A stretch of DNA of 64,000 bases from Paradesertivirga superstes (GTDB lineage: Bacteria > Bacteroidota > Bacteroidia > Sphingobacteriales > Sphingobacteriaceae), in NCBI RefSeq assembly GCF_037622515.1, contig NZ_JBBJCN010000011.1:1-64000 (forward strand). Direction: 5' to 3'. The notes beneath the pieces are model-generated. The model did not search any database. It saw nothing but the letters and a program-made list of their open reading frames with translations, and was not told the DNA's origin. This document shows, piece by piece, positions 37,108-45,448 of the stretch. Numbering within the stretch: position 1 is the stretch's first letter; each line of letters begins with the position of its first letter. A program made the position numbers and the translations under genes.

Positions 37108-38334
37108 TTACAAATCTTCCTTTAAATCATAAATCTTATTGACACTGAGCCTTGAAGAAATACCTGATGCTATGATTGATATTAGGGTAACCGTCAAGAA
37201 TACAAGTCCGAAATCCCTTACTTTTAATGCTACGGGATAAAAATCAGTGATAAATGAATCCTCTCCCATTGTAATCATGCCAAATTTTTGCTGAAGTAAG
37301 CAGAAAATAAGTCCGGAAAGCATTCCTGTCAGACATCCCGTCAGAGCAATCATCATCCCTTCGATAAAAAATATTTTACGGATAAGTGAAGTTCCTGCAC
37401 CGATGCTGGTGAGGATGGCGATATCTTTCTTTTTATCAATCACCAGCATAGTTAAAGTTCCAACTATATTAAAGATTGCGATAATCATGACAAACGTAAG
37501 GATAAAGAAAATAGACCATCTTTCTATATTCAGCGTTTTATATAACTGCTGGTCTTGCTGAATGCGGTTTTTAACAATGAAATCTTTCCCCAGCTTATTT
37601 TCAATATCATCCTGTAAGTCGTCAATATCTTCTCCCGGTTTTAAGTAGAGTTCAATAGCTGAGATTTCTTTTTCTTCTTCGAGTAACTGCCTGCTGAATT
37701 CTATAGGGACAATTACCGATTCATCAAATGCTTGCTGAATCTGAAAAACACCTACAGGATGGATGGTTCGTGCCATGAATTCTTCAGCCGGGTTTATGGA
37801 AATACCCGCGTTTTTTCTGGGAGAGAATACCTGCAGATCTTTGAAATCATCGTTTATATTTACAGACAAGTAAAGCTTTACGGCAGATCCTATGGCAGCG
37901 TAATAAGTACTATCTGCTTTTAAACGAAAATCTCCTTCTACTAAAGTGCTGTCGAGTTTTTTACGTTTGAAGAAATCTGTACTCACACCTTTTACCAGGC
38001 CTATGAATTGAGCATCACCATATTTTAGTAATGCTTTTTCCTGTAAAACTTCTGTATAGTTGGCAATGCGATGGTCTTTTTTTAAGCTATTAAAGACCGG
38101 GGTATTTGGATTAAAGGTTTTGCCTAGTGCAGGCTCGATTTTTATTTCCGGAGTGAAATTGTTATACATTGAAAGCACTACATTTTCAAAACCGTTAAAT
38201 ACAGATAAGATTATAACCAAAGCAGCGCTTCCGACAAATACACCAAGCATAGAAATGCCCGATATGAAGTTAATCGCGTTCAGCGATTTTTTTGAGAAAA
38301 GATAACGTTTGGCTATATAGAAGGAGGTATTCAA
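37108..38334 (-). CDS. LolC/LolE-type lipoprotein-releasing ABC permease (FtsX-like)
   Basis: An inner-membrane permease that helps release lipoproteins for transport to the outer membrane. The N-terminal IAKRYLFSKKSLNAINFIS pattern, a membrane helix at about 24-46, a large periplasmic domain (45-270) and three C-terminal helices with MLVIDKKKDIAIL fit the FtsX/MacB permease layout. The start is TTG at 38334: no ATG is near, and TTG gives the family N-terminus. It begins 5 bases after the MBL-hydrolase stop. The ATPase partner LolD is not in the window. Confidence 0.9.
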   Translation of the reverse strand: MNTSFYIAKRYLFSKKSLNAINFISGISMLGVFVGSAALVIILSVFNGFENVVLSMYNNFTPEIKIEPALGKTFNPNTPVFNSLKKDHRIANYTEVLQEKALLKYGDAQFIGLVKGVSTDFFKRKKLDSTLVEGDFRLKADSTYYAAIGSAVKLYLSVNINDDFKDLQVFSPRKNAGISINPAEEFMARTIHPVGVFQIQQAFDESVIVPIEFSRQLLEEEKEISAIELYLKPGEDIDDLQDDIENKLGKDFIVKNRIQQDQQLYKTLNIERWSIFFILTFVMIIAIFNIVGTLTMLVIDKKKDIAILTSIGAGTSLIRKIFFIEGMMIALTGCLTGMLSGLIFCLLQQKFGMITMGEDSFITDFYPVALKVRDFGLVFLTVTLISIIASGISSRLSVNKIYDLKEDL

Positions 38335-38339
38335 TCCGT

Positions 38340-38978
38340 TTATTTCAAGTAATAATTATGAACTCTTTCAAATCCGATGGTTGTTTCACCTCCATGACCA
38401 GGATATACAGTAACATCATCAGGAAGAATTAAAATTTTCTCCTTTATGTTTTTTATCAGTGTATCATGGTTCCCTCCCGGTAAATCTGTTCTTCCGATGG
38501 AACCATAAAATAATACGTCACCCCCAATTAGAAATTTATCAGCTTTGCTGTAAAAGCACAGATGAGCAGGGGAGTGTCCGGGGGCAAAAATAAGTTCTAA
38601 GATGCTTGTTCCGAATGTGACTTCACCTTTTTCTTCCAGGAAATTTTCAGGAACCGGTGATATATCGTACCTGATTCCCATTTGCGGTGCATATGCGGGT
38701 ACAGCGGTTAATACCGGTAATTCCCCTTTATGGAACTGCGGAATCAGGCCGAAGGTGTCATAAATAAACTTATTGCCCAGAACATGGTCGATATGACAAT
38801 GAGTATTTAATAATAATACGGGTTTTAAATTTTCGGATTTAATATAATTCAGCACTGCATTTTGTTCCGGGCCGGTGTACATTCCCGGATCAATAATTAC
38901 GCATTCCTTACTATCGTCAAATAATAAATAGGTGTTTTCCTGGTAAGGGTTGCAAACAAAAGATTTAACCTGTATCAT
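38340..38978 (-). CDS. Metallo-beta-lactamase-fold hydrolase (glyoxalase II-like)
   Basis: A 212-residue hydrolase of the MBL superfamily. The metal motif THCHIDH (His60, His62, Asp64, His65) is followed by PGHSPAHLCFY, GGDVLFYGSIGR and PGHGGETTIGFE. The form resembles the single-domain YcbL/glyoxalase II-like group acting on thioesters, but the substrate is not known. I prefer ATG 38978 to the upstream start of the open frame (39011) because MIQVKSFVCNPYQENTY is the family N-terminus. It is the first gene of a two-gene operon with the LolC/E-type permease. Confidence 0.92.
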   Translation of the reverse strand: MIQVKSFVCNPYQENTYLLFDDSKECVIIDPGMYTGPEQNAVLNYIKSENLKPVLLLNTHCHIDHVLGNKFIYDTFGLIPQFHKGELPVLTAVPAYAPQMGIRYDISPVPENFLEEKGEVTFGTSILELIFAPGHSPAHLCFYSKADKFLIGGDVLFYGSIGRTDLPGGNHDTLIKNIKEKILILPDDVTVYPGHGGETTIGFERVHNYYLK

Positions 38979-39015
38979 GTTGTTCAAATTAACAACAAAA
39001 GCAGCAAACAAGAGA

Positions 39016-39023
39016 TATCTTTG
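39016..39023 (+). promoter_or_regulatory. Possible -7 element (TATCTTTG) of the DCC protein gene
   Basis: An exact TAnnTTTG match in the divergent region, 74 bases before the ATG at 39098. No clear -33 box. Confidence 0.35.
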
Positions 39024-39097
39024 TTTTAATAAAAACGGATATTCTTAAAAAATGAATATTGTCTTTCAAATAAGATCTCATATCTCACAACTATCTC

Positions 39098-39454
39098 ATG
39101 CGCAGAACAATTGTTTTTTTTGATAATACATGCTCAATGTGTGTTGGAGTTACCGGCTGGCTTAGTAAAATAGATCATCAGAAGCAGTTTGAACTGATTC
39201 CTTATCAGGATTCGGAATATCTTAAGAACCATTCTGAATTAACTCCGGAGAATATGGAAAAGCAAATTCATGTTGTCACATCAAAAGGAAGAATCTTAAA
39301 AGGCGCGGATGCTATGATGGAAATATGGAAAGAAACCGGTCATTTTACGAGTTTTTTGGCCTATATATTTAAAATTCCTCCATTTATTTGGCTTGCGCGC
39401 CCCTTATATAATCTTATTGCAAAATATAGAAGGGAGCTTTATCCCAACCGCTGA
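39098..39454 (+). CDS. DCC family thiol-disulfide oxidoreductase-like protein (DUF393)
   Basis: A 118-residue thioredoxin-like protein of the DCC/DUF393 family. The defining Asp9-x-x-Cys12-x-x-Cys15 motif is present in FFDNTCSMC, followed by GVTGWLSKID. A basic C-terminus (YRRELYPNR) is typical. Its partner and redox role are not known. It lies 56 bases upstream of comM on the same strand. Confidence 0.9.
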   Translation: MRRTIVFFDNTCSMCVGVTGWLSKIDHQKQFELIPYQDSEYLKNHSELTPENMEKQIHVVTSKGRILKGADAMMEIWKETGHFTSFLAYIFKIPPFIWLARPLYNLIAKYRRELYPNR

Positions 39455-39510
39455 CCAAATTTTTTATCATTTATATTTAAATGTATATTCGAACTTAATC
39501 TGCCAAGAGA

Positions 39511-41049
39511 ATGCCTGTAAAAACCTTTGGAAGTTCTGTTTACGGAGTCGAAGCGACAACAATAACTGTAGAAGTTAATATAAGCAGCGGAACAAAATAT
39601 TTTATTGTGGGCTTGCCTGATAATGCAGTTCGTGAAAGTTTATTGAGGGTAGAAAGTGCAATAACTAATTCGGGGTATCGCATGCCCAGGCAAAAAATTG
39701 TTGTCAATCTGGCCCCGGCCGATATCAGGAAAGAAGGGTCTTCCTATGATCTGGCTATTGCCATTGGTATACTTGCCGAGTCAGGTCAGATAGAAACTGC
39801 ATTACTCGATAAGCATCTGATTTTAGGTGAACTGTCACTGGATGGTGATATTCAATCAGTAAAAGGAGCTTTGCCTATTTCCATTCAGGCAAAAAAAGAT
39901 GGCTACAATGGTTTATTAATACCCAAAGCAAATGCTCGTGAAGCTGCAATTGTAAAAGATTTGCAGGTTTATGGAGTAAGCACTCTCAATGAAGTTGTGG
40001 ATTTTTTTAATGGTGATACTTCACTTAAAACTACTGTTGTTGATGCCCGGGATGAGTTTTTCCATAATATAAATAGCTATGACAGCGATTTTTCGGATGT
40101 AAAAGGTCAGGAAAATATAAAGCGTGCTTTGGAAATCGCAGCAGCCGGGGGGCATAACGTTATTTTAATTGGGCCTCCGGGAGCGGGCAAAACAATGCTC
40201 GCTAAAAGACTGCCTACCGTTTTGCCTCCTTTAAATTTGCATGAAGCGTTAGAAACAACCAAAATACATTCTGTGGCTGGTAAGCTTGCCGCTTCAGATT
40301 CTTTGATGACAATCCGGCCATTTCGTTCACCGCATCATACCATAAGCGATGTGGCGCTTGTTGGAGGCGGCGCGCATCCACAACCCGGAGAAATATCGCT
40401 GGCTCATAATGGCGTATTGTTTCTGGATGAGTTACCTGAATTTAAGCGCACCGTTCTTGAAGTAATGCGCCAGCCACTTGAAGAACGAAGGGTAACTCTT
40501 TCGAGGGCCAAATTTAGTGTTGATTACCCGGCAAGCTTTATGCTTGTCGCTTCTATGAATCCCTGCCCGTGCGGATTTTATAATCATCCTGAAAAGGAAT
40601 GTGTTTGTGGTCCGGGCGTTGTACAGCGATATCTTAGTAAAGTCTCAGGGCCATTGTTAGACAGAATTGATTTGCATGTAGAGGTTACTCCGGTTGACTT
40701 TAATGAATTATCTTCTGACCGTAAAGCTGAGGCCAGCGAATTAATACGTGAACGAGTAATTAAGGCCAGAGAAATCCAGACCGAAAGATTTAAAGAGAAA
40801 ACAGATGTGTATTCAAATGCGCAAATGAGCCCTAAAACTGTAAGGGATATTTGCAAAATTAATGATGCCGGTCAGCTACTCTTAAAGAGGGCTATGGAAC
40901 GATTGGGACTCTCGGCCAGAGCATATGATAGAATTCTGAAAGTTTCGAGGACCATCGCTGATCTGGATGCAAGTGAGGATATTAAGATTGAACATTTAGC
41001 CGAGGCAATTCATTACCGTAGTTTAGACCGGGATAGTTGGGCCGGATAA
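39511..41049 (+). CDS. comM: YifB/ComM-type Mg-chelatase-like AAA ATPase
   Basis: A hexameric AAA+ helicase that in naturally competent bacteria promotes branch migration during transformation. An N-terminal Lon-like fold (about 1-170, with VVNLAPADIRKEGSSYDL) is followed by Walker A GPPGAGKT (221-228), Walker B VLFLDELPEF and the zinc-like cysteines of NPCPCGFYNHPEKECVCG. The C-terminal helical lid ends with HYRSLDRDSWAG. Length 512. It ends before a terminator at 41177. Confidence 0.94.
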   Translation: MPVKTFGSSVYGVEATTITVEVNISSGTKYFIVGLPDNAVRESLLRVESAITNSGYRMPRQKIVVNLAPADIRKEGSSYDLAIAIGILAESGQIETALLDKHLILGELSLDGDIQSVKGALPISIQAKKDGYNGLLIPKANAREAAIVKDLQVYGVSTLNEVVDFFNGDTSLKTTVVDARDEFFHNINSYDSDFSDVKGQENIKRALEIAAAGGHNVILIGPPGAGKTMLAKRLPTVLPPLNLHEALETTKIHSVAGKLAASDSLMTIRPFRSPHHTISDVALVGGGAHPQPGEISLAHNGVLFLDELPEFKRTVLEVMRQPLEERRVTLSRAKFSVDYPASFMLVASMNPCPCGFYNHPEKECVCGPGVVQRYLSKVSGPLLDRIDLHVEVTPVDFNELSSDRKAEASELIRERVIKAREIQTERFKEKTDVYSNAQMSPKTVRDICKINDAGQLLLKRAMERLGLSARAYDRILKVSRTIADLDASEDIKIEHLAEAIHYRSLDRDSWAG

Positions 41050-41176
41050 ATCCGGGTACGTCCTTATTTTAATGTTATTTTATTTGATAATTATTAGCCG
41101 GCTTGTATACTTTTTCGGTTTTTATCCAGTTAAAGTATAGATTGTTCATCTTGAAAAGGATGTTTTCATAAGTAGA

Positions 41177-41203
41177 AGTCAGGTTTTAAACCTGGCTTTT
41201 TTT
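41177..41203 (+). terminator. Intrinsic terminator downstream of comM
   Basis: An 8-bp stem (AGTCAGGT / ACCTGGCT with one G-T pair), loop TTTAA and a 7-base T-run. It lies 128 bases after the comM stop. The intervening bases and the stretch to the kinase start (41050-41345) show no ORF; a short RNA ending here is possible. Confidence 0.75.
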
Positions 41204-41345
41204 ATTCTTCTAATTCACTGAGTATTCTTTAAATGAAATCAAGGATATCCAGCTCAATCTGAAATCTTTTATCTTCTCATATAGTTTTTTCTGAAATTGA
41301 ATATAATGGATGTAAACTTTAAATATGTTAAGCTATTTTTAGGCC

Positions 41346-42350
41346 TTGAACAGAGCCCAGCAAATTTTCTTGCATTTCATTATATGGGTAGCTATACTTG
41401 TTTGCTTTGTTTTTCTAAGCAGTAGAAATGGTAGCTTTCATCAGGCTATAATCATTTTTGTATACTTCGGCGCTTTTAATATCGCCATTTTTTACTTTAA
41501 CTACTTGTATATCCTCCCCAATTATTTAAGCCTGCGCAAATATTGGGAATGCACGACCATTATTCTCCTTCTAATATTAAGTTCCGGATTATTAAAGTAT
41601 GGACTTGCCCTTCTTTTCAAGGACATTATTCTGTTAAGAGATGAGAGCGAAATATCTTTTAGTCAGTATTATATAGCTACTATCCTTACAGGCATATTTT
41701 TTGTTTTTCTCAGTACTGCTTTTAAATTCTCTGTAGACTGGTTTTTAAATGAAAAGGTTAAAAAGAATCTTGAAAACGAAAAGCTGGTTGCCGAACTTGC
41801 CTTTTTAAAGTCTCAGATAAATCCGCATTTTCTTTTTAATTCGCTTAATAATATCTATTCACTGGCATACCAGAAGTCGGATAAGGCACCGGAAGCAATT
41901 ATGAAGCTTTCTGAAATAATGCGGTATATGCTTCAGGAAAGTAACGAGTCGAGGGTGAAATTGTCCAGGGAAATCAGATATCTGAAAAGCTATATGGAAT
42001 TGCAAAAGTTGCGTTTTAAAGGCGAAGCATACATAGATTTAACAATTACTGGTGATTATCTGGATCAAAGTATCGCGCCTTTAATTTTAATTTCATTTGT
42101 CGAGAATGCATTTAAACACGGGGTCGCTTCGGATCCGGAAAATCCTATAAGCATTCTTATTGCAGTTGAGGATAAATACTTGACATTCGATATTTCTAAC
42201 AAAAAAAGTCTGCTTAATAAAGATGAAAGTAGTGGTATTGGCCTGAGCAATGTCAGGAGACGTTTAGAGTTACTTTATTCCGGAAAGTTTGATTTGACTA
42301 TAGAGGAAAACGAAACTATGTATTTTTGCAAACTATCTTTAAGTATTTAG
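41346..42350 (+). CDS. LytS/YehU-type sensor histidine kinase, no adjacent regulator
   Basis: A four-helix membrane sensor kinase. Hydrophobic segments span about 8-25, 34-55, 69-92 and 108-130. The phosphoacceptor is His161 in KSQINPHFLFNSLNN, the mark of His_kinase PF06580. The ATPase region has SFVENAFKHGV and GIGLSNVRRRL. The start is TTG at 41346, the first possible codon after an in-frame TAG at 41340. An in-frame ATG at 41325 precedes that TAG by five codons. No LytTR response-regulator gene adjoins it, which is unusual because these kinases mostly have a neighbour of that type. Confidence 0.9.
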   Translation: MNRAQQIFLHFIIWVAILVCFVFLSSRNGSFHQAIIIFVYFGAFNIAIFYFNYLYILPNYLSLRKYWECTTIILLLILSSGLLKYGLALLFKDIILLRDESEISFSQYYIATILTGIFFVFLSTAFKFSVDWFLNEKVKKNLENEKLVAELAFLKSQINPHFLFNSLNNIYSLAYQKSDKAPEAIMKLSEIMRYMLQESNESRVKLSREIRYLKSYMELQKLRFKGEAYIDLTITGDYLDQSIAPLILISFVENAFKHGVASDPENPISILIAVEDKYLTFDISNKKSLLNKDESSGIGLSNVRRRLELLYSGKFDLTIEENETMYFCKLSLSI

Positions 42351-42482
42351 ATGTGTATACTATTTATTGGATTATAGGTGTTAAAGATTGAACACAAATC
42401 CATTTTCTGAATGTTAAGAAATCGTTTTGTACAGTTTTGCACATATAGAGGTTCATATATCTAAAATCAATACCTTCGCGCT

Positions 42483-43862
42483 ATGATGAAATTTGCTGAA
42501 GAATTTCTGGAAGCTTCTGAAAATAAAGCATTTAATTTAGACCACAGACGCATAATAAATTTTAACATTGGCCGCTATGATACAGCCGTTAAGCGCGGCT
42601 TGTCACGATTGGCAAATCTTGACCATTCAAAACGGAAGGCTCATGTGATCAAATGGAAAGTAATGGAAAATCTTGATAAGCTTTTACCAGAGTTTGAGTC
42701 AAATTTCCAGAAAAGGGGAGGTAAAGTTATTTGGGCGAACGATGCAGAAGAAGCTAATACAGAGATTTTAAAAATCCTTCGTAAGGCAAATGCAAAAACT
42801 GTTATAAAAGCAAAATCAATGACCACAGAGGAAATTCATTTGAATGAATTTCTTGAAAAAAATCATATTGAGTCTTTAGAAAGTGATTTAGGAGAATATA
42901 TCGTTCAGCTTCTTGGACAAAAACCCTATCATATAGTAACTCCTGCAATGCATTTAAGTAAGGAGGATATTGCTAAGCTTTTTCATGAGAAGTTTGGAAC
43001 GCCTGCAGATGCAACTCCTGAAGTTTTGACACAGAAAGCAAGAGAGCTACTTCGGGAAAAGTACACTTCTGCCGATGTGGGCATAACCGGCGGAAACTTT
43101 TTGATTGCAGATACGGGGGGTGTTGCGCTAACAGAAAATGAAGGTAATGCCCGTTTAACCACAACTTTTCCGAGAATACATATCGCTATTGTTGGAATAG
43201 AGAAAATAATCCCTTCTCTGAGCGATCTTGATCTTTTCTGGCCTTTACTTTCCACACATGGAACCGGGCAAAATCTTACAGTGTATAATAGCATCATGAG
43301 TGGTCCCCGCCAGGATGATGAAACTGATGGTCCGGAAGAAATGTATGTTGTTCTTCTGGATAATGGGCGTACTAACCTGCTTGCGCAAAAAGAGCAGCGA
43401 CAAGGTTTATATTGCATACGATGCGGGGCCTGCTTAAATGCCTGCCCTATTTACAAGAATATTGGTGGTCATACTTATGAAACAACTTATAGCGGACCGA
43501 TTGGCTCGGTAATAACTCCTCACTTACGTGGGATGGAAGATTTTAAGCATTTAAGCTACGCTTCAAGCCTGTGCGGAAAATGCTCGGAAGTATGCCCTGT
43601 GAAAATCGATATTCATAAAATGCTCTTGTTGAACAGGAGAGACGCTGTGACCGAAGGATTGACATCTAAAGCAGAAACACTTGGTTGGAGGGCCTGGAAG
43701 ACCGGAATGTTGAAAAGGAAATTTATGGATTTTGTGAGTGGCAGATGGAAGAACATTTTTCTAAAAACGTTCTTTAGAAAAGCCTGGGGAACCCATCGTC
43801 AAATGCCGGTTGTGAATAAGAAATCTTTTAGCCAGCAGTGGCAGGAGAAGGGCATTGACTGA
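42483..43862 (+). CDS. lutB: LutB-like iron-sulfur protein of L-lactate utilisation
   Basis: A cytoplasmic iron-sulfur protein of the LutABC lactate oxidation complex. An N-terminal LUD domain (about 60-300) is followed by two 4Fe-4S cysteine sets: Cys311, 314, 317 and 321 (CIRCGACLNACP) and Cys364, 367 and 371 (CGKCSEVCP). Length 459. The gene begins ATGATG, so the start could be one codon later. LutA and LutC are not neighbours here, so it either pairs with distant partners or has another role. Confidence 0.9.
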   Translation: MMKFAEEFLEASENKAFNLDHRRIINFNIGRYDTAVKRGLSRLANLDHSKRKAHVIKWKVMENLDKLLPEFESNFQKRGGKVIWANDAEEANTEILKILRKANAKTVIKAKSMTTEEIHLNEFLEKNHIESLESDLGEYIVQLLGQKPYHIVTPAMHLSKEDIAKLFHEKFGTPADATPEVLTQKARELLREKYTSADVGITGGNFLIADTGGVALTENEGNARLTTTFPRIHIAIVGIEKIIPSLSDLDLFWPLLSTHGTGQNLTVYNSIMSGPRQDDETDGPEEMYVVLLDNGRTNLLAQKEQRQGLYCIRCGACLNACPIYKNIGGHTYETTYSGPIGSVITPHLRGMEDFKHLSYASSLCGKCSEVCPVKIDIHKMLLLNRRDAVTEGLTSKAETLGWRAWKTGMLKRKFMDFVSGRWKNIFLKTFFRKAWGTHRQMPVVNKKSFSQQWQEKGID

Positions 43863-44018
43863 TGATGTTTATCAGATGGGACACTACTGTTCTGTAAGCC
43901 ATACATGTTTCGTAATATTTGGTGTGACGCCCTTATTTATTATCCTTTGAGGTAATATGTTATCTTATTCCCCTATAATCGCATTAATCAGTGATTTGGC
44001 ATAAAGTTTTCTTGTTAG

Positions 44019-44828
44019 ATGGCAATGCGCCTTTCTATTAAGTATAATTTGTTCCCTTGGGTTTTATTGATAGGTTTTAGCTCTTCTATAGTTTCCTGCG
44101 ACAGAAATTATTCCTGCCAGCATTCTGGGGAGGAACAACGAATTCCTTTAGTGGGAGACTTATCAACCGAGCAGGAAATAGAAGAGTATGCTGATTCCAT
44201 AAATTTACTGTTATCCTCTTGTGAGGAAAAGACTAGCATGGTTTATACCTTAAATACCTATACTTTTCAGGTTAGAAAATTCGTGCATAACGGAGAAACG
44301 GTTTTGTATAGTGAGAGAGGTGATAATGGTGAATACGGGTCTATTCACAGACTCTATTTTATTAAAGATGATATGCCCGTTCTTTTAAAAGAGAAGTCTG
44401 TTAATAAAAACAATCTTAAGCCTTTCCGATATACCCATGTCTATTTTCACGGCGGGAAAGCATTTCACTCTGAATATAAAACAGGGTCGACTGCATTAAC
44501 AATTCAAAAAGTCCCATTTGAAAGTAGCAGCGCCTACATAGATCATAGCTTAGCCTTAGAAACGTATGAAGATGCGCTAAACCAGCGAAGAAAATTTGAT
44601 TTGGTTTTTGAGGGCATCACCGAGTGTCCTAAAGCAAAGTATCTCATCCTTTCCAGAAAAGAAATTAACTCCTACCGGGCTCCTGTAAAAGTTGAAAAGG
44701 AGGATGAATTTATTCGGGAACTATGCTCAAATCCTATGCGCTATAGAGGCGAAAAACTTGAAATTAACTGGAGTACAAATGGTAGTGAAATTGTTTACGC
44801 CAAAGGACGGCTTAAAAACAGAGATTAA
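44019..44828 (+). CDS. Putative lipoprotein, function unknown
   Basis: I do not recognise the family. The 269-residue protein has a signal peptide with a lipobox-like SIVSC (Cys27), so it is probably a lipoprotein. The rest is mixed strand and helix with cysteines at positions such as CQH and CEE, and no domain motif. It is convergent with the SprT-like gene; the two stop codons share three bases (TTAA). Confidence 0.75.
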   Translation: MAMRLSIKYNLFPWVLLIGFSSSIVSCDRNYSCQHSGEEQRIPLVGDLSTEQEIEEYADSINLLLSSCEEKTSMVYTLNTYTFQVRKFVHNGETVLYSERGDNGEYGSIHRLYFIKDDMPVLLKEKSVNKNNLKPFRYTHVYFHGGKAFHSEYKTGSTALTIQKVPFESSSAYIDHSLALETYEDALNQRRKFDLVFEGITECPKAKYLILSRKEINSYRAPVKVEKEDEFIRELCSNPMRYRGEKLEINWSTNGSEIVYAKGRLKNRD

Positions 44829-45439
44829 TCCTCCTTTACAGGAAAAACTTCTGCCATAGGGCTGAACAAGTATATTCTTCTGGTAGTTAATTCAAGGCAT
44901 TTAAATCGTTTCCTTACTAATTCATCTTTTCTGAAGGTTCTTCCATCCTTCAATTTAAAAACAGTGTTCATAGCCAGCAATTCTACAGGAACCCCATGTG
45001 AAGCCGTGTCATACCTTTTTAATGCTCTGAAAAGGTTTAAATCACTGCAGCTTGATGCTGCCGGGTTTTCCAAATAAAGATTGATAGCGCTTTTTAAATC
45101 AGTCGGAAATACCTCTTTCTCAAAAAATGGCTTCATCATTTTTTTAAAATTCGACTTCCATTCAAAGCCGTGAGGCTTGGCTTTTCCCTGATGTTCGTTC
45201 CAGGTTTGCAAGTGTGCGAACTCATGCACGGTGGTTACAAGAAATGCATATGGGTTAAGATTGAAGTTTACTGAAATGCGGTGGTTATCTCCATCGTAAG
45301 GAGGCCGGTAGTCGCCGAATTTTGTGTTTCTCCCTTTTGAAATTTTAAAGTCGCATTTGTAATAATCTATCCAACGGGCAATAATTGGAGCCGCTTCATC
45401 AGGGATATATTTAGCCAGAATTTTCGTTTTATCCAACAT
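44825..45439 (-). CDS. SprT-like zinc metalloprotease-domain protein
   Basis: A 204-residue protein with the SprT-like fold. The zinc motif HEFAH (His72, Glu73, His76) and the third ligand region PHGFEWK (His90) are visible. The conserved cysteine pair of full-length SprT is not obvious, so this is a SprT-like rather than a canonical SprT protein. It starts 9 bases after feoB on the same strand, so it may be co-transcribed with iron uptake. The function is not established. Confidence 0.85.
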   Translation of the reverse strand: MLDKTKILAKYIPDEAAPIIARWIDYYKCDFKISKGRNTKFGDYRPPYDGDNHRISVNFNLNPYAFLVTTVHEFAHLQTWNEHQGKAKPHGFEWKSNFKKMMKPFFEKEVFPTDLKSAINLYLENPAASSCSDLNLFRALKRYDTASHGVPVELLAMNTVFKLKDGRTFRKDELVRKRFKCLELTTRRIYLFSPMAEVFPVKED

Positions 45440-45448
45440 TCAACCTGA

